A DNA stretch of 64,000 nt from positions 522,001 through 586,000 of the forward strand of contig CAJNDS010002071.1 in NCBI GenBank assembly GCA_905221605.1, in the 5' to 3' direction. The notes below the pieces were generated by a model, which was not told the origin of the DNA, searched no databases, and saw only the letters and a list, made by a program, of their open reading frames with translations. Shown piece after piece: positions 43,424 to 53,420 of this stretch. The stretch is from Symbiodinium natans. Its lineage: Eukaryota > Sar > Dinophyceae > Suessiales > Symbiodiniaceae. The stretch's first letter is position 1. The number at the start of each line of letters is the position of its first letter. A program made the translations under genes and the position numbers.

Positions 43424-44105
43424 GTTGTCCCTGCCCAACCCCTAAGGGAAGTTGCATGGTCCCTAAATATCCCTAATTAAACCCTAAACCCTAAAACCTA
43501 AACCCTGGTTCCTTAATTACCTTCTTCAAAGGGTTCTGACGTATGGGCCCTTGAGCTCAGGGGTATAGATGGAGTTCCCCAATCAAGAGACCGTATGAAC
43601 CGTGCAGCTACCATAAGATGACTCTTACTCCACCCTTGTTAGACCCTGAAGCCCAATGGGTTTAGGGTTTAGGGCTAAGGGTTTAGGGTTTAAGGTTTAG
43701 GGTTTAGGGTCCCAAGTGCCCGAATGCTTGTTTCTACCCCTCGTTTCTCTCCTGAAGACACAAGGAGTGGAGCCATGAGCCCTGTGTCAATAGGGCTTAC
43801 ATGGTTAGGACCTTTGGGATATTTTGCGCTTTCGTAGCCCCAACGGTCCGTGTACCTAAGTAAGGGATACCCTGGGCCTTGAAGTACTTGTTATATTGGG
43901 ACTTTGGGGCCCAAAGTATATAATAATGAGGTACATGGACCCTTAGGTAGTGGGTTCAAGTGAGGGCCTAAGTTCGGAAAGTATTTTCCGAGGGTCCCTT
44001 GGAAGCCTACATCGGTTTAGGGTTTCGGGTTCAGGGTGTAGGGTCTAGATCTCAGGGCGCAGGGTATTCTGGCCCTAGGCTGCCTCACAGAAGCCCAATC
44101 TTCAG

Positions 44106-44312
44106 GTGGTTGGGTCGTACATGCGCGGGCGTGATCCCGGCGACTACGACGTCATCGACAGCCACGAGCAGATCGTTCCACTTTTTGAGGAGATCGGCTT
44201 TCAACACCCTAAACCCTGGGCCCTAAACCCTAAACCGCCTCCAGCAGGCCGTTCCAGTTTCTACCAAAGCCGGTCGGCACTTGCTGAGGTTTTGGATGAT
44301 TCGCTCAAGTAA
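44106..44312 (+). CDS. Candidate exon(s) with an in-frame telomere-like insert
   Basis: CTTCAG acceptor, then VVGSYMRGRDPGDYDV and IDSHEQIVPLFEEIGFQH. The frame continues open through CCCTAAACCC-like sequence (translated as PKP/NPKP) to SFYQSRSALAEVLDDSLK and TAA at 44310-44312. An AGCAG at 44238-44242 could instead be an acceptor and GTAAGG near 44309 a donor. VIPLFQED at 42821 and IVPLFEEI here are similar. Confidence 0.55.
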   Translation: MVGSYMRGRDPGDYDVIDSHEQIVPLFEEIGFQHPKPWALNPKPPPAGRSSFYQSRSALAEVLDDSLK

Positions 44313-44529
44313 GGGGCCTTAAACGCTTTCTCCCAAACATAAGCCAAAAAGGCCAAAGAAGCCCAAAGTTTAAACCCCCGATCCTCGTTGAAGGGGTCTT
44401 AAACGCTTTCTCCCAGACAGGTTCCGAAAAGGGAGACCCTAAACCCTAAACCCTAAACCCTAAACCCTAAACCCTAAACCCTAAACCCCCCGAAGCCCCT
44501 TCTAAAACCCCCAAGCTAAAGACCGCGAG

Positions 44530-44606
44530 GAGGTCTGGACGGCATCGTCGCCTCTGCCCAGCTTCCCTTTGAGGATACAGCGCAAGGAGACTCGAGCCAG
44601 CTTTAG
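44530..44606 (+). CDS. Candidate exon (41.3-44.6 kb group)
   Basis: GCGAG acceptor, frame EVWTASSPLPSFPLRIQ then RKETRASF, GTGGGT donor, then about 26 TTTAGGG units. Upstream is a CCCTAAA array (44436-44488). Confidence 0.55.
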
Positions 44607-44962
44607 GTGGGTTTAGGGTTTAGGGTTTAGGGTTTAGGGTTTAGGGTTTAGGGTTTAGGGTTTAGGGTTTAGGGTTTAGGGTTTAGGGTTTAGGTTTAGG
44701 GTTTAGGGTTTAGGGTTTAGGGTTTAGGTTTAGGGTTTAGGGTTTAGGGTTTAGGGTTTAGGGTTTAGGGTTTAGGGTTTAGGGTTTAGGGTTTAGGGTG
44801 CAATAGGGCTTAGGGTCTGCTAGGGTTTTCGAGGTAAGGGTTTGCTGTGAACGTGTGGGATACAAGGTCGTGAGTTGAATTGAGGCAAAGCCTGGGGACC
44901 CTAAGTCCCACTGCAACCCTAAACCCTAAAGCCCAAACCCCAAACCCTAAACCCTCATTCAG

Positions 44963-45066
44963 AGCCGCTGGAGCGACCGGGGTTGAGGGTGTCGCAGGAG
45001 TCGCTGCCTGGATCTGGCCACTGAGCTGCAGCATGTCATGCGTGGCCTTGTGTGCCGTTCTCGGAA
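44963..45066 (+). CDS. Candidate exon, hydrophobic
   Basis: TTCAG acceptor after CCCTAAA units, frame AAGATGVEGVAGVAAWIW then PLSCSMSCVALCAVLG. Membrane-helix-like composition. Donor probably among the following T-strand units. Confidence 0.4.
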
Positions 45067-46059
45067 CCCTAAACCCTAGAGGTTTAGGGTTCAGGGTTTA
45101 GGGTTTAGAGTTTAGGGTTCAGGGTTCAGGGATTAGGGTTTAGGGTTTAGGAACCCTAAGTGTGGGCTCCGGAGTATAATCGGAACCCCCAAAGGGACCT
45201 GAACTTACCCCCCATGTGCCCATGCAGCTGAATAGGGAATACTTGGGCCTCAAAGCACTTCCTGTACAGGGACTTTGGGGCTCAACTGTATAATCATGAG
45301 CGCTGGCCCATGTGGGTCCTAGACCTTTACAAAGCCTGATGAGGCCGGGATTGGTACCATACTGCTTCAGGGTTCAGGATCTAGGGTTTAGGGTTTAGGG
45401 TCTAGTTTAGGATTTAGAATTCAATGGTTGTAGGATTTTAGGAATTAGGGTGCAGCGCGGCAACCGATACCCGCAACACGAACGTTCCCCCCCCCCACCC
45501 CCCCCCCCCCAATGACAATACCACCCCGGAACCCAATCCAAATCCTCAACCCCTAAGCCTCAATCTTCATGAATCCCTGGACCTCCACCCTAAACCTTTT
45601 TCACCCTCTAACCCTAAAACCAACCAAAACCCTAAATCCCAAACCCGCACAGAGAGTGAACACAGGTCGCACCTCACCCAGGGGTGCCTCAAAAAACAGG
45701 ACCGGCTGCACCTCGCTGCGATGCGTGGGGTTTATCAGGGTTCAGGGTTGAGGGTTTATCGGGGTTTAGGGTTTAGGGGTTAGGGTTTAGGGTTTAGGGT
45801 TTAGGGTTTAGGGTTTAGGGTTTAGGGTTTAGGGTTTAGGGTTTAGGGTGGGTTTGAGGTTTGGTTTGGGGACTCGGGGGTGGGCATGGCCTGGGGTTGG
45901 GGCAGCGAACCTGAGAACGCTCGGGTCCTAGACACCCCAACTACCCTCAAAAGGGGTTACAGGGCCGTAAAACCTAAACCCTCAACCCTAAACTCTAAAC
46001 CCTTAACCCTCAACCCTCTACCCTTGACCTAAAAACCTAAACCCTGAACCCTAATGCAG

Positions 46060-46130
46060 AAGTTTAAGGAGTGGTTGCCTTCCTCAAGAAGAATCCAGCA
46101 TAGTGGTGGCAGCTTGTGGTGTTTCCTAAG
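46060..46130 (+). CDS. Possible exon upstream of the minisatellite block
   Basis: ATGCAG acceptor, frame KFKEWLPSSRRIQHSGG then SLWCFLS. Weak: no clear donor. Confidence 0.3.
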
Positions 46131-46145
46131 CAAACCCCCCTCCAT

Positions 46146-46240
46146 TGGGCATAGGCATCAAAAAAAAAAATAATAAGCATCAAAAAGAAAAATAATAGGG
46201 ATCAATAAAAAAAATAATAGGCATCAAAAAAAAAAATAAG
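46146..46240. repeat. Tandem GGCATCAAAAA...TAATA units
   Basis: Four imperfect ~22-27-bp units of GCATCAAAAAAAAAAATAATA. Similar TGATGCTTATTTATTTTTTT sequence (complementary) occurs at 48163-48240. Confidence 0.8.
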
Positions 46241-46257
46241 CCATCCGGCCCACCTGC

Positions 46258-46440
46258 GTGGTCCTTTGGTCCCGTGGTCCTCTGGTCCCGTGGTCCTCTG
46301 GTCCCGTGGTCCTCTGGTCCCGTGGTCCTCTGGTCCCGTGGTCCTCTGGTCCCGTGGTCCTCTGGTCCCGTGGTCCTCTGGTCCCGTGGTCCCCTGGTCT
46401 TGTGGTCCCCTGGTCCTCTGGTCCTCTGGTCTGCTTGTCT
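46258..46440. repeat. 16-bp minisatellite TGGTCCCGTGGTCCTC
   Basis: About ten tandem units. Because 16 is not a multiple of 3, all three frames are open and translate as the same VLWSRGPLVPWSS-type repeat; these are not genes. Confidence 0.95.
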
Positions 46441-46499
46441 GTCCGCCTGGTCCTGCGGGTCCTATGCGTATAAATAAATACTTAAATTAGACAAATAAG

Positions 46500-46522
46500 T
46501 AAAAATCAATAAATGTAAATAA

Positions 46523-46562
<40 letters not shown>

Positions 46563-46594
46563 TATACACACGATAGTGAAGCTCAACGTGTGTG

Positions 46595-46630
<36 letters not shown>

Positions 46631-47149
46631 TGTATGTATGTATGTATGTATGTGCATATATATATATATACATATTACATAATACACATTACATTACACA
46701 TTACCTATTATATACTATACATTGTATATTATATATTTTTATATTATATATTATATATTATATAGTATGTATTCTGTATTATGTATTACGTATTTGTATT
46801 ATGTATTATGTATTATGTAAATTATGTTCTATATTATGTTTTATGTACTATGTATTATGCTTATATATTAATGTTTTATATTATGTTTTTCTGTATTTAT
46901 TATTTGTGTCATTATATATATTTTATATATTATCTATTATATATTATAATATATATATATATTTATTATATATACATATTATTATATTATATATTATCTG
47001 TTATACTATATATATATATATATATATATTATATTTATATTTATATTTATATTTTTCATATTGTCGTACATTATATGATATGTGTATGTATATAAATAAG
47101 TAAATATAAATATGAATAAATAAATAAACATAAATAAATAAATAAATAA

Positions 47150-47180
<31 letters not shown>

Positions 47181-47340
47181 ATATTGTATATTATATGTCA
47201 TATATTGCATATCATGTATTGTACATTGCATATTATATACTGCATATAATACATAATATAAAGTATATAATATATAATATATACTGTATGCATAATATAC
47301 AATTTTGTATATTCTGTAGTATGTATTATATACTGTTCTT
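46500..47340. repeat. TA/TATG/ATTA-rich low-complexity DNA
   Basis: Microsatellite TA runs, about twelve TATG units near 46600-46650 and irregular TATTATG steps. The 175- and 191-codon frames here are low-complexity artefacts. Confidence 0.95.
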
Positions 47341-47342
47341 TG

Positions 47343-48130
47343 AAGCCATTGGAATGCAAAGAAAATGGAAGTTTTTTGCTTAAAACATGTAGAAGTAGAG
47401 TTTTTCCGATGGAAACATAGAGATAATAGAGGATTTCTCATGAAAACGTGAAGACAGTAGACGTTTTCTTGTGGGAGTATGAAGAAATAGAGGTTTTCCC
47501 ATTGAAAGATCGAGAAACTAGAAGGTTTTCCAACCACTACCACCACTTCTACGCATCGTGCGAACATTGTTTGCAAATGGGGGGGGCTGCGCCCCCCCCA
47601 ACCCCCCCGCTGTTTCTTTTAAGCTGTGCAAAGCGTGCTGCAAAGCCAAGTGGGGGGGTGTGGGGGGGGGGGGGCTGCGCCAACCCCAACCCCGCCGCGT
47701 TTTTATCAAGCTGTGCCACTGCAAAGCGTGCTTTATGAATCTTGTTGAAGCCATTGGGATACTAAAAGTTTATGTTTTTCTTAAAATACATGCAAATAGA
47801 GGTTTTCCGATGGAAACATAGAGATGATAGAGGTTTCCTGTGAAAACGTGAAGAAAATAGAGGTTTTCTTGTGGGAATATGAAGAAATCGAGGTTTACCT
47901 TTTGAAAGATCGAGAAAATAGAAGGTTTTCCAACCACTACCACCACCCACTACTACCCATCGTGCGAGCATTGTGTTTGCAAATGGGGGGGGGGCTGCGC
48001 CCCCCCCCAACCCCCCCCCCCCACCCCCCCCCCCCAACCCCCCCCCCACCCCCCCCCCCACCCCCCCCCACCCCCCCCCCCCACCCCCCCCCCCACCCCC
48101 CCCCCCCCCCCCACCCCCCCCCCCCCCCCT
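47343..48130. repeat. Tandem ~400-bp duplication with internal ~29-bp repeats and G/C tracts
   Basis: Copies at 47343-47747 and 47748-48130 start GAAGCCATTGG and share TTTTCCGATGGAAACATAGA and GAAGGTTTTCCAACCACTAC. Each holds about five ~29-bp units (AATAGAGGTTTTC..GAAAACGTGAAG pattern) and ends in G and C homopolymers. The right copy is followed by a C-rich tract (48000-48129). Confidence 0.85.
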
Positions 48131-48449
48131 GTATTCCAAGAGGAAAATGGGTTATTTTTGTTTTTGATGCTTATTTATTTTTTTTTTGATCCCTTGGGGT
48201 TATTTTTTTTTTTGATGCTTATTTATTTTTTTTTTGATCCTTCACCCCCTCCATTGACTCTGAACCCTACTGTACACCCCCTGTAAGCCCATTGATGTGG
48301 CCTCAGGCACCAGGCACCCCAAGCCCAAAACCCGCATCCTTAGGGTTTAGGGTTTAGGGTTTAGGGTTTAGGGTTTAGGGTTTAGGGTTTAGGGTTTAGG
48401 GTTTAGGGTTTAGTTAAGCTCTAAACCCCCAACCCCGAAAGCCCCAAAG

Positions 48450-48529
48450 CGTGGCGTCTTGAAAGGATGATGCCAGGGCGGCGGCGGCGGTACGGCAATG
48501 CTGTTTTCCGTTGGGAGGACCCGCCGTAA
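48450..48529 (+). CDS. Candidate terminal exon, basic
   Basis: CCAAAG acceptor, then WRLERMMPGRRRRYGNAV and FRWEDPP with TAA. Convincing C-terminal composition. CCCTAAAC-type sequence precedes it. Unknown family. Confidence 0.55.
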
Positions 48530-48797
48530 ACCCTAAACAGGCCCTCAACCCTAGACCTAACCTCACAGGTTAAGCTCCCTGTTTTGCTTTTGAAGTTGCC
48601 GAGTCTAGGTTTCTGTGCTTGCAGCAATCCAGGAAGCTGTCTCTGTTTATGTTGTCTGTGTGGGTGTTGTGGGGCGACTGGGGATATGGCATCGTTCTGA
48701 ATTATTGCTGCAAAGTAGAGTAATCAGTATCCTCCGGCCAAAGGCGGGACCGCAAGGACGTCACTAGGGTTCAGGGTCTCGGGCAGAGGCAAAGTGT

Positions 48798-48838
<41 letters not shown>

Positions 48839-49081
48839 TTTCTGTGTGTGATTTCTAGCTGCACGTTGTAGTCATGAAGCCCCCAGCCGTCATTATCATG
48901 GTTCAAGCACCGGAAGCTTCAAACCCCGCATACAGGCCGTGTTGAGGTCTAAGTCTCCATTGTGGATGTTCCTTGTTATTGGTTCATCCATTCTTATGAT
49001 TCCTATTTTTCAGAATTATGGTGTATTCTTTGCAGTTTAGGGTATCAAACATGGCAACTTGGATCCACACCCGTCTCACAG

Positions 49082-49159
49082 GAAGTGGAAGGTTTGATGG
49101 ACGAGACCGACACTCCCGAGTCTGGCGTCTTGCATAGAAGAGGAGTCGCTAACCCCTAA
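49082..49159 (+). CDS. Candidate terminal exon, acidic
   Basis: TCACAG acceptor, then EVEGLMDETDTPESGVLH and RRGVANP with TAA. The frame is also open upstream to about 48962. Unknown family. Confidence 0.5.
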   Translation, partial: EVEGLMDETDTPESGVLHRRGVANP

Positions 49160-49205
49160 ACGCTAAACCCTAAACGGTTTAGGCTTCAGGGTGTACTTGA
49201 AGGCT

Positions 49206-49330
49206 TGAAGGGTCCTGGGTACTTGTAAGTAGGGTTCTAAGTACCCTGAACAAGGTTATAACCCTAGTTACCCTACTCATAACCTACTTATAAGTTCCCT
49301 ATGAAACTTCAAGTAGGGTCTCTTGCAGTA
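49206..49330. repeat. Nested inverted-repeat element
   Basis: TACTTGAAG near the left and CTTCAAGTA near the right bracket repeated TACCCT/AGGGTA and TTATAAC-type inverted segments; likely another short hairpin family seen once here. Confidence 0.45.
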
Positions 49331-49664
49331 GGAATCTCCAGAGAGGAGTTGCACCCCCAAGACCCAAGCACTTAGAACAGGGCGCGTGAGCCCTCAGTAC
49401 TACCCCCTAAACCCCAAACTTCAAGCCTCAAGCGAGCCGCATAAACCCTAAAACCGCAAACCCTAAACCTTATAAACCTAAACCCTGAACCCTGAACCGA
49501 CCCCCAAATACCTGAGATCTAGAGCCCTGGTTCTCAAGAGTTTTCGCGTAATATTTTGGAAGGTGTTCCGATTTTCGGAGTTTCAGGTTCAGGGTGAAAG
49601 GTTGCCCCTTCAAACACACCAGACGAGGGGGCAAGCCAGCTGTGAATCAGACTCTTCTCAACCC

Positions 49665-49805
49665 TAACACCTAAACCCTTATAAGGGTTTAGGGGTTTAG
49701 GGGTTTAGGGGTTTAGGGGTTTAGGGTTTAGGGTTTAGGGTTTAGGGTTTAGGGTTTAGGGTTTAGGGTGGTATACCCCTAAACCCTCAAACCCTCAAAC
49801 CCTCA
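49665..49805. repeat. Array block with a perfect palindrome at its start and a head-to-head junction at its end
   Basis: CCTAAACCCTTATAAGGGTT runs into TAGG as a 24-bp perfect palindrome at about 49673-49696, i.e. CCCTAAA meeting TTTAGGG with only TATA between. TTTAGGGG then TTTAGGG units follow, and at about 49766 the array turns back to CCCTAAAC-type units across TGGTATAC. Confidence 0.8.
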
Positions 49806-49994
49806 ACCCGAACCCAACACGCCACTTTTTGCCCGTCGATCATGGATGCACCGAGGTAGTCCCACAAGGACTGGGCAGAATCCGAGCTTCCATGGTCGTC
49901 ATGGCGTATAGACCCTAGCCCTAAACCGTGTTAAGCCTGTGAGACGGTCTAGCCAGGGGGGTTTGCTCTTGGGACGTTTGGGGTTTCAGGTTTT

Positions 49995-50165
49995 GTGCCC
50001 CGCGCCAGTGTCGTCTCAAGGGGGGTGAAGGTGTATAGATTACACATGCGCATGGACACATATCCGTCCATTCCCATGAGGGTTTGGCCAGCTCCGCGGC
50101 TACACGTTTTCAGGACCACCAAAGATGCTGGGGATGCGGAGGCTGTACAGGCCCGCGGTGCAATG
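49995..50165 (+). CDS. Candidate exon, 57 codons, basic
   Basis: Open frame ending at a consensus GTAAGG donor. Contains RASVVSRGVKVYRLHMRM, DTYPSIPMRVWPAPRLH and KDAGDAEAVQARGAM. The 5' boundary is not fixed. Unknown family. Confidence 0.5.
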
Positions 50166-50327
50166 GTAAGGGGCTCCTTATCTCTCAAACCCTAAACCCT
50201 AGACCCTAAACCCTAAACCCTAAACCCTAAACCCTAAACCCTAAACCCTAAACCCTAAACCCTAAACCCTAAACCCCAAACCCTAAACCCTAAACCCTAA
50301 ACCCTAAACCCTAAACCCTGACTCACC

Positions 50328-50381
50328 ATGGACCAGGCCTCCGAGGATCTTCTCGACGAAGGCTGGCTGGCAGTGTCCCTT
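50328..50381 (+). CDS. Candidate exon joined to 50499 across an introner-like element
   Basis: After a long CCCTAAA array. 18 codons in phase 0 (MDQASEDLLDEGWLAVSL) ending at the GT donor supplied by the duplication GTGG. Splicing to 50499 continues in frame as VDTSPTIAPKYSKPQK. The initial ATG may be the true start or internal. Confidence 0.6.
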
Positions 50382-50385
50382 GTGG

Positions 50386-50498
50386 CTAGGATGCCCAGTA
50401 GAACCCTTATTCCCTTTTTGGTAGGTTCAGGTTCCCTTATAAACCCCTTTAAGCAAAAAAGGGCACCCTTTTTCATCCTAGGTTACTGGGCGACCGAG
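50386..50498. mobile_element. Introner-like element IE1 forming a GT-AG intron, duplication GTGG
   Basis: CTAGGATGCCCAGTAG to GGTTACTGGGCGACCGAG, flanked by GTGG at 50382-50385 and 50499-50502. Exon frames are in phase across it. Confidence 0.9.
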
Positions 50499-50920
50499 GT
50501 GGATACTTCCCCAACTATAGCCCCAAAGTATTCGAAGCCTCAGAAAAGCAACCCCCCCCCCCCCCCCCCACAAAAGGTTACTTCTAATTCCCTAGACCCT
50601 ACAAGGCTTGAGGCCTGAGCGTGCGGAAAAGGGGGGGAGCCCACAGGGCCTTCAAGGTCACGAAATGCGAAATGAGACCTACTTTGAGCTTTAGGGGGTT
50701 TGAAGGGTTTATACGGTTTTTAGGGTTGACAGTGTTGATCCCAACTTTCGGTTGTGTTTGGAGTCCTTGAGTAAGGCTTGAAGCTTAAACTCTACATACT
50801 GGACCTGTTGCTGTGGGGGATGAGGGACCATATATAGGTATAAGTATCATGATAACACATTCAGGTTTTTTGGGGGGGAGTGGTGTTTTCTGGGAGGGCG
50901 CGCGGAATGATAAACAGCTC

Positions 50921-51008
50921 AAACTTCATGCCTCGAAGCCCGCAACCCGAAAGAATTGGCGACTTGCTGCCAGGAAGCGATTCAAGGCACACCCTGGCAA
51001 GCCACAGG
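50921..51008 (+). CDS. Possible exon, basic (A-T-R-K-N-W-R-L-A-A-R-K-R-F)
   Basis: Within a long open frame; the segment LKLHASKPATRKNWRLA, ARKRFKAHPGKPQ is protein-like and ends at CACAG|G with a GTTTTA donor. The rest of the frame (to 51334) has no recognisable domain. Confidence 0.35.
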
Positions 51009-51617
51009 GTTTTAGGAAAGTTTACTTAAGGATGTCTAGTGTTGAGAGTGTGCAGTTTCAGAGGGTTTATGGAGGGATATTGCGATTTAGGGTGGGCGCT
51101 TTTCAGTTGTGGTTTGTGGAGTTTAGTGGCTCTGTGCTTTTGGGGGATGGGCTGTCGGACGATATCGTACATCCTGCGCCCTCTTCTGAAAGGAAGTGCT
51201 GGAGACAGACGGCTTTAGTACGTTCGTGCTCTACCACCGACATTCAGCACCCCGACCCTAAACTTCGTTTATGTCTGAATTGCTTGGGCTCAAAGAACTT
51301 ACGCGCTTCAAAAGCAGTGCGCCTAAGCATCTGACTTTGCATGATGCGGTTTGACTAAGTCGTATTTCTTCCTGCACGAATCGTTTTTTTTCCGCACGCC
51401 CAATACATGTACATATATATATATATATATGTGTGTACCTATAGTACATACAGGTCTGTATGAGTATGTAAACATGCGTGTCATGTGCATTGTTACGAGT
51501 CACTACTAGGAATGTTTGGCCTACTGGGTTTAGGGTTTAGGGTTTAGGGTTTAGGGTTTAGGGTTTAGGGTTTAGGCCTCTCTGTGAATTGGGAACTTCT
51601 GAGTTCGTATCTGCCAG

Positions 51618-51693
51618 GGTGGAGCCCGCCTTCAACGAGAGTTTCGCCTGGCTAGAGGACTGGGCTTCGAGACATAGTGCGGGTTGCTGTTAA
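51618..51693 (+). CDS. Candidate terminal exon
   Basis: TGCCAG acceptor, then VEPAFNESFAWLEDWAS and RHSAGCC with TAA. Clear protein-like composition. One of the few islands with a TTTAGGG array upstream and CCCTAAA downstream. Confidence 0.55.
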
Positions 51694-52688
51694 GGAGCGG
51701 ACACTCTCACCCTAAACCCTAAACCCTAAACCCTAAACCCTAAACCCTAAACCACTATTTCGAGCACTAGCTCTAAACCCTAAGCCAACTGAATCGGTTG
51801 AACTCAACAAGCCCGAAGCTGGAAACTGTCGCAGCGGCTCGAACTTCCGCGTGTTTGGATTTGGGGCTCAGGGTTCTCAGGGTTGAGGCTCAAGAGAGAG
51901 AGGCAAACCCTAAACCTAAGCCCTAAACCCTAAACCCTAAACCTTGAACCTTGAACCCTAAATCCTAAACCCTAAACCCTAACACCTAAACCCTAAACCC
52001 TAAACCCTAAACCCTAAACCTTAACCCCTACGCGTTAGTTGGTTAGGATTTACAAGTGAAAGGCAACGGGGTGCGGCTCCTCAAGGGTCCCTAAACCCTC
52101 ACTCTACCAAAGCCTGCACCCTCAACCCCAGTAGCCCTCAAGGGTTTAGTGGGTTTAGGGTTTTAGGGTTTAGGGTTTAGGGTCTAGGGTTTAGGGTTTA
52201 GGGTTTAATTACGGTTTAGGTTTAGGGTTGAGGGCAACCCCCCTCAGCCCTTAAGCCCGAAGTACTGTATAGGCCTGAACATTCAGCAGTCAGGACAGCG
52301 TCCTGCCTCAGAAGGTCAAAATGCACCTGGAGAAATGTCGGGGACCACCTCTGGGGGAGGCGCGGAGACAAATAAGTTACAAGTGTTACGAGGGCACTTA
52401 AGGGTTATAAGCGTTGTAGGGTTTAGGGTTACGACGGTTTGGTGCTACCGCCGGGGTGGCTTTCTGCGGCGGATGTGGCTCACTGCACCCGGAACTCCCC
52501 TAGGCGCTTGGGGCTCGTTTAGTCTCAGGGCTTTGTTGCCCTAAAACCCGAAACCCTAAACCCTAAACCCTAAACCCTAAACCCTAAACCCTAAACCCTA
52601 AACCCTATATAAACCCTAAACCCTAAGTATAGGGCGGGGTTCGGCTGCATCCTCCGTCGCTGCAGCTGTTTGTGTGGCGTTCTAGCAG

Positions 52689-52781
52689 GCCCACGCCCAG
52701 GCCAAGATCAAAACCAAAGCCGAATCCCAAGGTCAAGCCCAGATTGTAGCTGCGACCAAGCCAACGTTAAGCCATGTTTGA
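52689..52781 (+). CDS. Candidate exon, Ala/Gln/Lys-rich helix
   Basis: TAGCAG acceptor, frame AHAQAKIKTKAESQGQAQ then IVAATKPTLSHV to TGA; a GTAGCT donor inside is an alternative end. Helical repeat-like composition. Confidence 0.5.
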   Translation, partial: AHAQAKIKTKAESQGQAQIVAATKPTLSHV

Positions 52782-53099
52782 TACGCAGTGTGTCTTGTCT
52801 GCCATCAGGGCTGTAGCAAAACAATAGCCTCGGCAAGTAAGCTTAATTAGGTTCTGGCCTGTTCCTCTGCAAAAATTCCACATTGGAAGAGCAATTACCA
52901 CCTCTGCAATGGAGGGGCCTTGTTCATTGGTGGGAGCGCCCCTTACGCGACGGGCGCGTTCCATTCGTTTTGGCGATTCTGGTTGATTCTTGGGTTGGGT
53001 TGGAGGGGGGGGGGGGTGGTTACGTGCTTTTCGAGAGCACAGGGGTTCATATTGTAGGTTTCGGGTGCACGGTTTGGGGCTTTGGTTTCGCCTGAAACC

Positions 53100-53420
53100 C
53101 TAAATGCCGTTAAGCCAGGAAAACGAATGGCCTTCGTTCATGTTAAGCATAGCAAGTCCATTTTCACTCGTGCTCTGCGCCGCAAGCCACGCAAAGGGGC
53201 TTCGAGCCTAGCCGGAACACAACAGATCGATCGTGTTTGGATGCATGTCAAGGCAAGCATCCCCAAAGGGATGTATAACAAAAAGAGCGACGGATGCCAT
53301 CGCGAAGCGAATGCAGATCGCATCTGGAAGTACATAAGACAGTTTCAGTTCCGACGAATGCACTCAGATGTGTTCAGAGCTCTCTCCAAGCTGTGCCAAG
53401 CTGCCAACAAGTGCAGCTGA
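53100..53420 (+). pseudogene. ISXO2-like (IS1595/Merlin-type) transposase C-terminal fragment
   Basis: About 107 codons without low complexity ending at TGA 53418-53420. Order of motifs: FVHVKHSKSIFTR, GTQQIDRVWMHVKASIP, then RIWKYIRQFQFRRMHSD. This matches the C-terminal half of the ISXO2-like DDE transposase domain, where H-S-K, then T-x-x-I-D/E-x-x-W-x-x-x-K and a final Q-F/W-x-x-R stretch recur; such domains are frequent in dinoflagellate proteins. The N-terminal catalytic Asp region is not visible upstream, so it is either split by introns or truncated. No flanking terminal repeats found. Confidence 0.7.

Noticed and set aside
46258-46490. Three overlapping frames with WSRGPLVPWSS-type repeats
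   Set aside because: A 16-bp minisatellite keeps all three frames open; all three give the same pseudo-protein, which shows it is a composition effect.
46576-47576. Frames of 104-191 codons rich in Tyr, Ile and Leu
   Set aside because: TA/TATG low-complexity DNA on both strands. No domain, no splice-bounded segment.
47448-48189. Frames with Pro-rich or Gly-rich ends
   Set aside because: They cross C/G homopolymers and the duplicated minisatellite; both strands are open for the same reason.
49830-49905. Minus-strand exon SSDSAQSLWDYLGASMIDG
   Set aside because: Protein-like, but the plus strand is also open and no junction favours either; all better-supported exons are on the plus strand.
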